In this document: positions 41,514 through 51,700 of the stretch, one piece after another
Position numbering within the stretch: position 1 is the stretch's first letter
Layout: each line of letters begins with the position of its first letter
Source of the DNA: Enhygromyxa salina
GTDB taxonomy: Bacteria; Myxococcota_A; Polyangia; Nannocystales; Nannocystaceae
NCBI RefSeq assembly: GCF_002994635.1
Contig: NZ_PVNL01000147.1
Location: forward strand, 228,514-292,513
Length of the DNA: 64,000 nt
Reading direction: 5' to 3'
Notes under the pieces: generated by a model
The model's input: only the letters and a program-made list of their open reading frames with translations
What the model was told of the DNA's origin: nothing
Database searches by the model: none
Program-made: the position numbers and the translations under genes

Positions 41514-43151
41514 TCAGCGCAGATCGAGCCAGACCAGTCGCACCCCGGGTGCGGCGGCGGCCTCGGCGAGCACGCCGGACCACGGGTCGTCCGGACTCGT
41601 GGTCGCGCGGGCTGACCAGCACTGGACCCCGAGCGCCGCGAAGCTGGCGAGCGCGCGCTCGGGGGACACGCGAGGGGTGACGATCCGCTGGGTCATCTCG
41701 CTGCTGCCGTTGTCGGCGATCACGATCAGTAGATCGTCGCCGTGGTCGATCGCGTCGATGATAGCGAGCCACTCGGAGTGCGGCAGGTTGGTGTCGCCGA
41801 CCACGGCGATCGCGAGGCCGTCACGGCCGCCGCGCGACCAACCGGCCGCGATCGGTACGGCGCCGCCCATGTGCATCTTGACGTCGCTGCGCTGGCCGGC
41901 GAGCGCGAGCAAGCCGGTGACGCCGGGGTCCGTCGCAATGAAGCGACCGAGCTCGCGGAGGCGGTCGAACAGCGGGCCGCGGGGATCGCCAGCCGGGAAC
42001 CCCGGGAGCGGATGCGCCTGCTCGAACGCCTGCTCGCGCGCGAGCAACTCGGCAGGGAGCTCGGCGAGCAGCTCGACCAGCGCGGGTTTGCTCGCGGGGG
42101 CGCGCTCGATCATGGGCGAGGCCTCGGGCGTGCAGCGAGCGACGGCGGCGTCGAGCACGGCGGCCAGTGACTCACCCGACAGCCGCCCGATCGGCCGCGC
42201 GTCGCCGAGCTGAGCTCGACCGAGCACGGCGGTCGTGACCCCGTGAGCATGCAGTCGCGCGCGCACGCTGGTCTCGAGCGTGGCCGTGCACTCCTCGAGC
42301 ACCACCAGCTCGCGCACCTGCGAGGCGAGCTCGACCAGCGCCGCTTCTGGCAGCGGGTGCTCGAGTCGCAGTCGCATGCCCGCGAGCCCGCGCGCGCGTG
42401 CAGCCTCGGCCACCTCGACGCCCAGGTGCGCGGCGACGATCACCGCGAGCTGCCGGGGCTCGCCCCACAGCCGCACTTGCGACTCGATCCACGGTCGCAG
42501 GCGATCGAACACACCCGCGCGGGTGTCGAGGTGTTCGGCGTAGGTCCGCGCCGAGGTTGCCAGCGCTCGACCACGCTCGGGCCAGGGCGCGAACGCCTGG
42601 GCCAGCTCGGGCACCTCCGGTGCCGCGAACTCCCCAGCGCCCGCAAAACAGCGATGATCCCCGCGCATGACGACCAACATCCCAGTCGCCCGACTGATCG
42701 CGCACGCGTCGGCGACCAGCTCGATGATCTCGGCCGGACTCGTGGGCGAGACCACCAGCAAGTTGGGGCTGCCCGCGTACAGCGGCCGATTGTCCTGGGC
42801 GCTCTGGCTCGACCCGGGCTTGGCGTCGGCCCCCTCGAACAGCAGCAGCGGCGCGGCCAGGCCATGAACGACGCCCATCACGTTGAGCGCGTCGGAGGCC
42901 ACGTTGATCCCGACGTGCTTCATGATCGCCGCGGCCCCACGCCCAGCCATGGCGGCGCCGAAGGCCTGACTCAGCGCCGCGTTCTCGTTGACCGCCCAAC
43001 GAAACTCGATGCCCGCCGCCTCGCCTTCACGCTCGAGCACCAGCGCCAGCGCCGTCGTCGGGGAACCAGGGAACGCGGTGACGAAGCTGACACCGCCAGC
43101 GCGCAGGGCAGCGAGGAACGCCTGGGGAGCCTGGCTCATCGCGTGGATCAT
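41514..43151 (-). CDS. Indolepyruvate ferredoxin oxidoreductase alpha-like TPP enzyme (lacks the ferredoxin domain)
   Basis: About 545 residues from an ATG at 43151 or 43139. The longer open frame upstream is low quality. N-terminal pyrimidine-type TPP domain: FVTAFPGSPTTAL, WAVNENAALSQAFGAAMAG (invariant Glu), AIMKHVGINVASD, SSQSAQDNR. C-terminal PP domain: MGGAVPIAAGW, VVGDTNLPHSEWLAIIDAI and IADNGSSEMT, matching the GDS...DN metal site of IorA. The C-terminal 4Fe-4S domain of IorA (~70 residues) is absent. It could act with a separate iron-sulfur/beta subunit or be a phosphonopyruvate/indolepyruvate decarboxylase. It ends 2 bases past the gpx stop, in convergent orientation. Confidence 0.75.
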   Translation of the reverse strand: MIHAMSQAPQAFLAALRAGGVSFVTAFPGSPTTALALVLEREGEAAGIEFRWAVNENAALSQAFGAAMAGRGAAAIMKHVGINVASDALNVMGVVHGLAAPLLLFEGADAKPGSSQSAQDNRPLYAGSPNLLVVSPTSPAEIIELVADACAISRATGMLVVMRGDHRCFAGAGEFAAPEVPELAQAFAPWPERGRALATSARTYAEHLDTRAGVFDRLRPWIESQVRLWGEPRQLAVIVAAHLGVEVAEAARARGLAGMRLRLEHPLPEAALVELASQVRELVVLEECTATLETSVRARLHAHGVTTAVLGRAQLGDARPIGRLSGESLAAVLDAAVARCTPEASPMIERAPASKPALVELLAELPAELLAREQAFEQAHPLPGFPAGDPRGPLFDRLRELGRFIATDPGVTGLLALAGQRSDVKMHMGGAVPIAAGWSRGGRDGLAIAVVGDTNLPHSEWLAIIDAIDHGDDLLIVIADNGSSEMTQRIVTPRVSPERALASFAALGVQCWSARATTSPDDPWSGVLAEAAAAPGVRLVWLDLR

Positions 43152-43239
43152 GCCGCCACCCACGGCCCGGGGATAGGGCTGAGCCATCCCGCGCAACGGG
43201 TTGTGAATCGGGCATCTCTGCGGTCGTCGGAGGGCCTCG

Positions 43240-43842
43240 ATGCGCACGCTCCTGGCCGCTCTGTCGCTCACCTGTCTGTCGCTGTTGCCCGTCCCCGCGA
43301 TGGGCTCTGAGGATGGCGCGCTCGAGGTCGTCGAGCGCTCGCAGAACGAGCTGCTCGAGCTGCTCGGGCGCGATGGCAAGCCCAGCGAGATTCAGCGCCA
43401 GGTCGATGCCCTGCTCGACTACGAGTGGATCGCCCAGTCGGCGCTGGGGGGGCCCAGCCACTACGCCGAGCGCTGCGGTGAGCGCTGCCCCGAGTTTCAG
43501 GCGCTGCTCACCGAGCTGATCCGCACCAACTACCTTCAGCGCCTTGGCCAGCGCGATCGCGTGAGCGTCGTGTATGTCGCCGAGCACGTGCGCGAGGCCG
43601 CGACCAAGGTCGACACCCGGGTGAGCTTCGCGGACGGCTCGGGCAAGACCAAGGTGATCGACGTCGACTATGTGATGCACCGCAGCGGCGGCCAATGGCA
43701 CGTTCGCGACATCATCACCGAGGGCGTGAGCCTGGCCAAGACCTACAAATATGACATCAACAAGCTCTACAAAGATGGTGGGATCGACAAGGTCATTGTC
43801 ACATTGCAAGCCAAGCTCGACGACTTGAACCGGCTACATTAG
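43240..43842 (+). CDS. mlaC: MlaC/Ttg2D-family phospholipid-binding periplasmic protein
   Basis: 200 residues. Signal peptide ending VPAMG. The Tol-Tol/MlaC fold follows: ALLDYEWIAQSALGG, FQALLTELIRTNYLQRL, VSVVYVAEHVREAA, VDYVMHRSGGQWHVRDIITEGVSLAKTYK. This pattern, especially the YLDxxxIA.xxxG-like start and the W.V.D...EGVSL block, is characteristic of MlaC, which shuttles phospholipids between the outer-membrane MlaA complex and the inner-membrane MlaFEDB complex. The other mla genes are not in this window. Divergent from the TPP-enzyme gene. Confidence 0.85.
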   Translation: MRTLLAALSLTCLSLLPVPAMGSEDGALEVVERSQNELLELLGRDGKPSEIQRQVDALLDYEWIAQSALGGPSHYAERCGERCPEFQALLTELIRTNYLQRLGQRDRVSVVYVAEHVREAATKVDTRVSFADGSGKTKVIDVDYVMHRSGGQWHVRDIITEGVSLAKTYKYDINKLYKDGGIDKVIVTLQAKLDDLNRLH

Positions 43843-44017
43843 CCCCTCGAGCATCGAAGAGGCTGCCATGTAGCTCGAGCACCTTCGTGCTGCCGGCCGC
43901 TCACTGTTCCCACACCCCACCCTTGCCCCGGTAGGTGGGCACGCTGCTCTCGGCTGACATTCCGGCTCCGGTGAAGAACACGATGTTGCGAAAGTCGGCG
44001 AGGCGCGGCGTTGCCAT
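43840..44017 (-). pseudogene. Sir2-family NAD-dependent deacylase, internally deleted
   Basis: From the ATG at 44017 the translation MATPRLADFRNIVFFTGAGM, then SAESSVPTYRGKGGVWEQ, is a textbook sirtuin N-terminus (GAG(M/I)S and T(Y/F)RG). A TGA follows at 43901-43903. Directly beyond it, in the same frame, VLELHGSLFDARG continues, the sirtuin (V/I)xELHGSLF motif with the catalytic His. About 60-90 residues that normally lie between these blocks are missing. The gene is therefore broken by an internal deletion and a stop. Confidence 0.7.
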
Positions 44018-44124
44018 CGCGGCCACGATACCGCAAACGCGGGGCGGGTGGGAGCCGACCTCACGTAGACGCGAGGAGCAGCGCTGTCACGACGCTGCCC
44101 CTCGGGTGTCGAGTGTGAGGGCGG

Positions 44125-44301
44125 TTAGACAGCGTCCTTGTCCCTCCTGACCATGTGCATGACCGTGGTGGCGACGGCGCTCACCAGGAACACCCAGAAC
44201 AGAATCTGGGCGATCGAGGCGGCTCCCGTTGTGATCCCACCGAAGCCAAAGATGGCGGCGATGATCGCGATGATGAAGAAGATGAGCGCGTAGTACAGCA
44301 T
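44125..44301 (-). CDS. DUF1328 family small membrane protein
   Basis: 58 residues from the ATG at 44301, preceded by an AGGAG ribosome-binding site. MLYYALIFFIIAIIAAIFGFGG and the second helix AQILFWVFLVSAVATTVM, with GITTGAASIAQ between, are the two-helix DUF1328/YtjA pattern (F..IA..A...GFGG). It ends in a basic tail. The family is widespread and often stress- or desiccation-induced, and its function is not known. Confidence 0.88.
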   Translation of the reverse strand: MLYYALIFFIIAIIAAIFGFGGITTGAASIAQILFWVFLVSAVATTVMHMVRRDKDAV

Positions 44302-44670
44302 GGCTGGTTCTCCTGTTCGAGCGCCTCGGCGCCGGGTGTTGGAATGTAGATAGTGTTCGTCGCGCGGCCGCCCGCACCAACTCCACGCCCGTGGCGCCAC
44401 GCGCTGGCTCCGGGTGCGGTCGCTTCGCTCGGGTCGCTCGATCTAGAGTGGACGCGGCCGACGAGCGCGGATCCAATCAGTCAGGCGGTCGGTGGAACAC
44501 GGTCTGCTGTTCTGGTGTGCTGGCCACAGGCCGACGCGGCACGAAGGTGCTCGCTGCGTCAACCATGATTATGCGATCTCTCCCGCAGCCCGCGCCACGG
44601 TGATCACATTTACGTGCGCGCAATTGTGGCGTGCAAGACCCAGCGTGGGCGCGCAACGATTGAATATTTA
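44302..44670. other. Intergenic region with no recognisable gene
   Basis: No frame on either strand shows protein-like sequence. An AT-rich patch near 44650-44672 lies just past the stop of the leftward kinase gene. The end near 44301 must contain the DUF1328 promoter and ribosome-binding site. Confidence 0.5.
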
Positions 44671-47661
44671 TCAGTGCTCGCGCAGCCAAGCGGCGACTTC
44701 ATCTGCGCACGGGCTCTCGGCCGTCCGGCACAGTTGCTCGGCGATCTCCCCATGCTCGCGCGCCAGCTCCCGGTCGCCCAGCGCCCACCGAGTCTTCGCC
44801 AGCTCATAGCGGATCTCGGCGATCGCCACTGGCGCGATCTTCTCCCGCTCGCGGATCGCCAGCGCCCGCTCGAGCACCGGGAGCGCCTGCGCGGCGTGTC
44901 CTTGCTTGGTGAGCGTGGTGCCAACGCCCTGCAGCGAGTACGCGGTCTCGAGCCCCTCGGCACCAAACGCTTGCTCCCGGATCACCAGCGCGCGCCGATG
45001 CAGCGCGAGCGCCTCGTCGTGCTCGCCCTTGGCGTCGAGCACGACCGCGACATTGTTGAGCTTCTCCGCCACCCCGGGGCTGTCGGGCCCAGACGCGGCC
45101 TCCGACACCGCCAGCGCCCGCCGCTGCAGCGCGAGGGCCTCGTCGAGCTCGCCCTTCATCATGAGCACATTGCCCGTGTTGGTCAGCGCCATCGCGACCG
45201 TGCTGTGCTCGGGCCCGAGCGCGGCCTCCCAGACCTGGTGGGCCCGACGGTAGTGATCGAGGGCCTGATCCAGCTCGCCGCGACTGAAGTGGACATTGCC
45301 GATGTTGTTGAGCGCGTAGCCGATCTTCTGGTTGTTCTCACCGAATACGGCAAGCCAGATCTCGTGGGCCCGCTGGCCGTGGGCGAGCGCCTGATCGAGG
45401 TCGCCGACCTCCCAGTAGATATTTCCGAGGTTGGCGAGGGTGTCCCCACACGCCGGGTGCGCGGGCCCAAGCGTCGCTTCGCGCAGCGCCAGCGCCCGGG
45501 TCTGCGTTGCGAGGGCGTCCTCGAGCTTGCCCTGGCGACGCTGGACGACCCCGATGTTGTTGAGCACGGTGGCGATCTGCGGGTGCTCCGAGCCAAACGC
45601 CGCCAGCCACAGCTGATGCGCGCGCTCGTACTCGACCTGGGCCTCGACGTAGCTGCCGCGATTCTCGAGCACGTTGCCGATGTTGTTGGCGAGCACGGCG
45701 GCTTCGAGGCTCCTGGTGAGATTGAGCCGAGCGAGCAGCATGGCGGCGACACGTGCCCAGCGCAGGCCCTCTTCGTGGCGCTCGAGCTCGTCGCCGACGA
45801 TGTCGACCAAGCTGATCGCGGCGCGCAGCGCCAGGAGATCATGGCCGGCCTCGCCCGCCGTGAAGAACGCCCGCTCGAGCTCGGGCTCGGCGGCCGCAAA
45901 TTCGCCGAGCTTGGTCGCAACAATCGCAATTGCGTAGCGGGCCTCGGCGTCGATCGGCGGCCATGCGATCGCTTCGGCCTGGGCCAGCGCAGCTTGGGCG
46001 GCGAGCTTGGCCTGGTCATAGCGGGCGGTGGTCAGCAGCACCTCGACGCCCTCGAGCTGCGAGCGCGAGGCGGCGATCTGCTCGCGCGTCTGCGGATCTT
46101 CGGGCAGCTCGATGCGGTGGGCCAGCCACGCGTCGTCGCTGCACTGACTCGTCAGCGGGAGCTCGGCGCTGGCCTGGACTGCGCGCTGAACCAGCTTGGC
46201 GTCGGCGGTCTCGAGCAACCCGAGCAGCGACGTGAACGCAGCCTGGCGCTCGTCCAGGCACGCGTCGACGCGATCGGCCGCAGCCGGCTCGCGGGTGTGC
46301 TCGACGGTCGCCGCGCGGCAGCTGGCCAGACGCAGCGCGGACCACTCGCTGGCGTAGTCGCTCAGCCGCAGCTGCGTACGGGACCAGGCGTCGCCGGCCA
46401 GCTCGAGCTTGGTCGCCGCGAACGCGGCCTCGATCTGGGCGCGGGTGTCGTCGTTCCAGACCTCGATGAGCGCCTCGCTGTCTCGCTGACAGGCGGCGAC
46501 ACGCTCGGCCACCGCGGCTTGCTCGTGTCGCTGCCAGCCAACACCCACGGCCAGCGCCAACAGCAGCGGCGCGCCGACGGCCAGCGCGACAGCCCGCCGC
46601 CGCTCACGGTTGACCGACAGCGCGGCCAGCAGCGCGGCCATCGACGGCCAGCGGTTGTCGGGATCGGTGGCGAGCGCGCGAACCAGAATCTTGCGCAAGT
46701 ACGCCGGCAGATCAGCGCCGCGAGGGGGCTCGCGCAGCTGCCCGCTGATCACCGCTGTGCACAGCTCGGTCACGCTGTGGCCTGCGAACGGCCGCTCGCC
46801 ACACAGCGCCTCCCACAGCGAGACGGCGTAGCTGAACTGATCCGTGCGCCCGTCGGTGACCCCGCCCGCGAATTGCTCGGGCGCCATGTAGGCCGGCGTG
46901 CCCATCATCGCCCCGGTCGCCGTCAGGTCGCTCGACAGCACGCTCGATCGCAGCGAGCGCTCGATCGCGTCGGCCTCGATCTGTGACGAGCTCATGACGT
47001 CGCGCCGGATCTCGGCTGCTCGCGCTTCATCGAGCGGCTCGGCGCCGTCGCCCGTGACCGCCACGGAGCCAGCCTCGTGGACCAGGCCAAAGTCCATGAC
47101 CACGACCCGCCCGTCGCCGGCGATCATCACGTTGTCGGGCTTGAAGTCGCGGTGGACCAGGTCCTTGTGATGGGCGGCCGCGAGCCCACGGCCGGCCTGC
47201 ACGAACACCTGAATGATCTCCCGGCGTGAGCGGCTGCGCTGCGCCAGCCAGGCGCCGAGCGTGACGCCGTCGACGAACTCCATGGCGATGAAGGCCGCGC
47301 CCTCGTGCTCGCCGATCTCGTAGACCTGAACCACGTTGGTGTGAGACAGCCGCGCGAGGCCCTGTGCCTCTCGCAGAAGTCGCTGGCGTCGGGCCGGAGA
47401 TTGCCCGCGCTCGTGCAGCAGCTTGATCGCAACCTTGCGGTCGAGCTCCTCGTCGTAGCCGGCGTAGACGACCCCCATCCCGCCCGCGCCGAGCTTGCGC
47501 AGGATCGAGAAGCGCCCGATGCTCGGCGCGAGCGCGGGCATCGGCCGTTGGGCACGCACCGACGCGGCGAGCTCCGCGTCGGCGGCCATCGTGTCGTCAG
47601 TGGAGAGCTCGCGGTCGGGGGCCGCGAGCGTCCGATCGTCGAGCTCGGACACGCTCCCCAT
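44671..47661 (-). CDS. Ser/Thr protein kinase with kinesin-light-chain-like TPR array
   Basis: 996 residues. Kinase domain ~50-330: GAGGMG loop (58-63), Lys80 (VAIKLL), HRD (170-172) within HRDFKPDNVMI, DFG (190-192) and GTPAYMAPEQ. All catalytic residues are present. A long insert in the activation loop (~200-240) is unusual. A hydrophobic helix (~355-372, RRAVALAVGAPLLLALAVGV) divides kinase from sensor. The C-terminal region has about seven tandem ~42-residue TPRs of kinesin-light-chain type (LALREATLGPAHPACGD, ALNNIGNVHFSRGELDQAL, and so on), a protein-binding surface. It starts 42 bases after the upstream tcdA stop, so the two may be co-transcribed. Confidence 0.93.
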   Translation of the reverse strand: MGSVSELDDRTLAAPDRELSTDDTMAADAELAASVRAQRPMPALAPSIGRFSILRKLGAGGMGVVYAGYDEELDRKVAIKLLHERGQSPARRQRLLREAQGLARLSHTNVVQVYEIGEHEGAAFIAMEFVDGVTLGAWLAQRSRSRREIIQVFVQAGRGLAAAHHKDLVHRDFKPDNVMIAGDGRVVVMDFGLVHEAGSVAVTGDGAEPLDEARAAEIRRDVMSSSQIEADAIERSLRSSVLSSDLTATGAMMGTPAYMAPEQFAGGVTDGRTDQFSYAVSLWEALCGERPFAGHSVTELCTAVISGQLREPPRGADLPAYLRKILVRALATDPDNRWPSMAALLAALSVNRERRRAVALAVGAPLLLALAVGVGWQRHEQAAVAERVAACQRDSEALIEVWNDDTRAQIEAAFAATKLELAGDAWSRTQLRLSDYASEWSALRLASCRAATVEHTREPAAADRVDACLDERQAAFTSLLGLLETADAKLVQRAVQASAELPLTSQCSDDAWLAHRIELPEDPQTREQIAASRSQLEGVEVLLTTARYDQAKLAAQAALAQAEAIAWPPIDAEARYAIAIVATKLGEFAAAEPELERAFFTAGEAGHDLLALRAAISLVDIVGDELERHEEGLRWARVAAMLLARLNLTRSLEAAVLANNIGNVLENRGSYVEAQVEYERAHQLWLAAFGSEHPQIATVLNNIGVVQRRQGKLEDALATQTRALALREATLGPAHPACGDTLANLGNIYWEVGDLDQALAHGQRAHEIWLAVFGENNQKIGYALNNIGNVHFSRGELDQALDHYRRAHQVWEAALGPEHSTVAMALTNTGNVLMMKGELDEALALQRRALAVSEAASGPDSPGVAEKLNNVAVVLDAKGEHDEALALHRRALVIREQAFGAEGLETAYSLQGVGTTLTKQGHAAQALPVLERALAIREREKIAPVAIAEIRYELAKTRWALGDRELAREHGEIAEQLCRTAESPCADEVAAWLREH

Positions 47662-47703
47662 CTTGGCACATCGAGCCCCGGGTCGAGCGCAAGCTGATGA
47701 CTG

Positions 47704-48639
47704 TCAGACCAGCGCCTTCACGGCCACGCTCGCGCAGGCCAGCCCAAAGCTCCCGGTCACGAACCCCGCTGTCCCGTAGATCAAGTTGCGCTGATCACAG
47801 GTGTGCTTGCCGTTCTCACCTTGGGGACAGACGCAGCGGAACCCCTCGCCGTTGTCGTAGCCGAGCTCGATCGGCGCCATCGGGGACTCGAGCGAGTGGA
47901 CCGTGGGGATCCCCCAGCCGTGCCCGCTCGGCAGCGCGTGCTTCTGACGCAGGATCTTGCGCAGCGAGGCCAAGAAGGGGTCACCCGCGACTTCACTGAG
48001 ATCCGCGACCCGGATCTGGGTTGGGTCCATGCGCCCGGACGCCCCGCCCGACACGACGAGCGGCACCCCCTGCGCGCGGCAGCTGGCGATCAGGTGGGCC
48101 TTCGCGGTGAGGTTGTCGATCGCGTCGATGATCAGATCCGCCCCGCGGTTGAGCAGCGCCTCGCTGGTGTCGGCCTCGTAGAAGCTGCGCACCGCCTCGA
48201 CCTCGCAGCCGGGGTGAATCGCCCGCAGCCGCTCGGCCATGACCTCGACCTTGGGCTTGCCGGTCGTCCCCCGCATCGCGTGGAGCTGGCGGTTGGCGTT
48301 GGTCACACACACGAGATCGAAGTCGACCAGGCTCAGGCGCCCGACCCCCGCGCGGGCCAGCGCCTCGGCGGCCCAGCTGCCGACGCCGCCGATCCCGATC
48401 ACCATCACGTGGCTGCCCAACAGCTTGCGCATGGAGCTGTCGCCGACGAGCCGTCCCATGCGATCGAAGCGACGGTGCAGCCGGTAGGCTCGCTCACCCT
48501 CGGACTCGGGCTCGAGCTCGGGCTCGGACGTCGGCTCGGCTTCGCGTCGCAGCGTCAGCAGCCCGGAGCGCGAGGGTGCGGGCGCGCTCGTCCATGGCAG
48601 CGACCGCGGGAGGGGCTCGGGCGTGGTGGGATCGCTCAT
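47704..48639 (-). CDS. tcdA: tRNA threonylcarbamoyladenosine dehydratase (E1-like)
   Basis: 311 residues from the ATG at 48639. A larger frame upstream is not protein-like. The N-terminus (~1-60) is a Pro/Glu-rich linker, then RFDRMGRLVGDSSMRKLLGSHV and the Rossmann loop VIGIGGVGSWAAEALARAGVG, LVDFDLVCVTNANRQ, TGKPKVEVMAERL and DAIDNLTAKAHLI. This is the TcdA/YgdL family of ThiF/E1-like enzymes, which dehydrate t6A37 in tRNA to the cyclic form with ATP. CVCP is a conserved Cys segment near the end. Confidence 0.9.
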   Translation of the reverse strand: MSDPTTPEPLPRSLPWTSAPAPSRSGLLTLRREAEPTSEPELEPESEGERAYRLHRRFDRMGRLVGDSSMRKLLGSHVMVIGIGGVGSWAAEALARAGVGRLSLVDFDLVCVTNANRQLHAMRGTTGKPKVEVMAERLRAIHPGCEVEAVRSFYEADTSEALLNRGADLIIDAIDNLTAKAHLIASCRAQGVPLVVSGGASGRMDPTQIRVADLSEVAGDPFLASLRKILRQKHALPSGHGWGIPTVHSLESPMAPIELGYDNGEGFRCVCPQGENGKHTCDQRNLIYGTAGFVTGSFGLACASVAVKALV

Positions 48640-48760
48640 GGGCGCGCGAGTATAGCGACCTCGCCCAAAAACGCGCTCAGCCGGAAAAGGGGGCGCGCTC
48701 GGGCCCGTGGCGGCGTAGAATCCGCCAAGTGCGCCGAACCCCGGCCCAACGAGATCGCCC

Positions 48761-51700
48761 GTGAGTGAGCCCAACCCCGAGTCCCCCGCTGTCCTGATCC
48801 CCGCCGACTCCGCCGCGCTCGAGCGTCGACGGCCGGGATGGGCGCGCCGCAAAGCCAGCCTGATCACCCTCGCCAGCGCGCTCGCGCTGGCCACCGCCGT
48901 CACCTCTTCGTGCAAGCACGAGGAGATCCCCGAACAGGCGCCAGCGCTCGGCGCCACCCTCGAGCTCGCGTCGGGTCAGGTCACGCTGACCACCAAGGCT
49001 GGCGAGACGACCCTGCTGTCGAACACCCCGCTGCCGATCGGCGCCGAGCTCCACACAAGCGCGGGCGCGCGAGCGCTGATCCGGCTGGGCGACGGCACCC
49101 GCGTGTTCTTGCGTGACGACACCAAGGTGACCCTCGCGGACGGGCTGCAGCTCGACAGCGGCCAGGCGTGGGTCGAGGCGCCGCCGCTCGAGCAGGGCCA
49201 GCGGGCCAGCACGCACACGCTCGGCGCGGTCAATGTCTCGGTCAGCGACGGCGGGGCCAGCCTCACCCGCACCGGTGACGAGGTCGAGATCTACGTGGCC
49301 GAGGGCCTCGCCATCGTGACCGCGCCCGGCGGCCGCACGGAGCTCGACCCGGGCGAGCGCGCGACGATCTCGGGCGACGGCGCGCCCGTGGTCGAGCCAG
49401 TAAAATTTTGGGACGACTGGACCGGCGGCATGGGGGATCACAGCGCCTCCGCCAGCTCGCCCTGGGTCGGGACCGGCAGCGTCTACGCGATCGATCACAT
49501 GGCGGGCCCCGGGGCCCAGGCGCTGCCCCTCGCGATCCAGCGTCAGACCGTGGAGGTCGCGATCGACGAGCAGGTCGCCGAGACCGAGGTCGACCAGGTG
49601 TTCTTCAACCCCGCGGGCAGCGAGGTCGAGGGCTGGTACTGGTTCACGGTCCCCGAGGACGCGATGATCGTCTCGTTCGCGCTCGAGACCAACGGCGCGC
49701 TGATCGAGGCCGAGGTGGTCGAGCGCCGCCAGGCCACGCAGATCTACGAGGCCAATATTCAGCGCCGCGTGGATCCGGCCCTGCTCGAGTGGGTCGACGC
49801 CCGGACCGTGCGCGCGCGCATCTACCCGATCCCCGCGGCCGGCACCCGCCGGGTCGTGCTGCGCTACCAACAGCTGCTCAGCGAGAGCGAGGGCAAGCTG
49901 CGCTACCGGTACCCAATGGCCGCGCCGGTCGGGCGCGACGCCGCCACGATCGAAGACTTCGCGCTCGCGCTGTCGCTGCGCGGGGACACGGCCAAACACT
50001 ACGGGCTCGCAACCCGCAACGACGCCCGCGTCGAGGGCCGCGACCGCGACCGCGTGACCATGCGCCGCAGCGGGTTCACGCCGCGCGCCGACTTCGAGCT
50101 CGAGCTGACCCGCAGGCGCGGCGCCGAAGCCAGCGAGGACGCACCCGAGCCGCTGCGCGTCAACGTGTTCGAGCCCGGCAACGACCAGGCCGACTACGTG
50201 ATGCTGCGCTGGACACCCGACGTCGAGTTCGCGGCCACGGCTGCGCCAAACGGCGAAGTGGTCGTGGTCGTGGACACCTCGGCCGGGAGCGATCCGGCCG
50301 AGCACCAGGCCAAGATCGCGGTCGCCGAGGCGCTGCTGCGATCGCTCAGCCCCAGCGATCGGTTCGTGCTCGTCGGCGCGGATCTGGGCGCCGAGGTGCT
50401 GTACCCCGAAGCCGGCATGGCCGAGGCCACCCCGGAGGCGATCTCGGCCGCGCTCGAGCACCTGACCCAGCGCGGCGCGGGCGGGGCCACCGATCTCGGC
50501 GCGATCTTCGAGGAGTCGCTCGAGCGCGTGCATGGGCTCGAGCAGCCGGCGATCGTGTACATCGGAGATGGCGTCGCGACCTCCGGTGAGCTCGACGGTG
50601 ACGCGCTGGCCGAGCGGCTGCGCCGGACCCTGTCGGGCTCGCGCGCGCGGCTGTTCACCGTCGCCGTCGGCCGCGAGGTCAACGACGCGCTGCTGACCAA
50701 GCTCGCCCGCGCGGGCGGGGGCAAGTCGCTGCGCGTGGCCGAGGCTGGCGAGGCAGTGGTCCGCGCGCTCGAGCTCTCGGGCGCGCTCAAGACCCCGACC
50801 TTGACCGACGTCAGCGTCGACGCGGGCGAGGGGCTCGACGATCTGTTTGTCAGCTCCGAGGGCAAGCTCTCGCGCGGCGAAGAGCTGACGATCCTGGCCC
50901 GCACCCACCACGAGCTGCCCGAGCAGATCACCGTCAGCTACCGGTTCGCGGGTGAGACCTTCACGCGTGAGTACAAGCTCGACCGCGAAGACAGCATGGT
51001 GCTCTCGCGGCTGGTCCCGCGGCTGTGGGCGCGCGCGTACATTGATCGGCTGCTGACCGACACCCGCGGGCCCGAGGCCGTGCGCGGCAAGATCCTCACC
51101 CTGGGTCTGGAGTACGGGCTGATGACCCCGTTCAGCTCGTTCCTGGCGCTCGAGGACGAGTCTGCCTATCGCCGCGCGGGGATCGAGCGACGCGGTCGCC
51201 AGTTCCCGAGCTTGACCGCCGACGCCGAGCTCTCACGGGTCGCGCCCGTCGAACATGAGCCCAGCTCACCGACCGTGCTCACGATGATCGGCGCGGCCGC
51301 GTCGGCGCCGTTTGGCTGTGGGGTGGGGCCGGGGCCGGTCAACCAGGACCGAGGCGCCGACGATGATCGCAGCGAGAGCTCGCGTGGCGGCGAGGCGGGC
51401 AACATCGGCCGCTCCGCGCAGACTCGCGGACCCGCCCCCTCGGCCGCGCCCATGGCCGACGCGCGGCTCGAGCCTCCGGCCGATGGGATCGACCCGAGCG
51501 TGACCGCCGGCGAAGAACTCGAGCGTCAGGACGGCCAGGGTCAGCGGTGGCGCAGCGCAGGTGGGCTGGGCGTGATCGAGCTCGACGCCGAGGCGGTCGA
51601 GCTCCCGAGCGGGGCGAAGGATCGCGCGTCTCGGCTCGCGGCCGCTGGGTTCGCCGTGCCTGCGCCACCGGCCTGGGTCGACGAGGTCACCGAGTCCGAG

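Noticed and set aside
44140..44350. Plus-strand frame at 44155 opposite the DUF1328 gene.
   Set aside because: The minus strand carries an AGGAG site and a classic two-helix DUF1328 protein.
48677..50911. A 744-residue minus-strand frame over the start of the FecR/VIT/VWA gene.
   Set aside because: Shadow frame rich in Arg/Gly/Ala without motifs. The plus strand encodes FecR, VIT and VWA.
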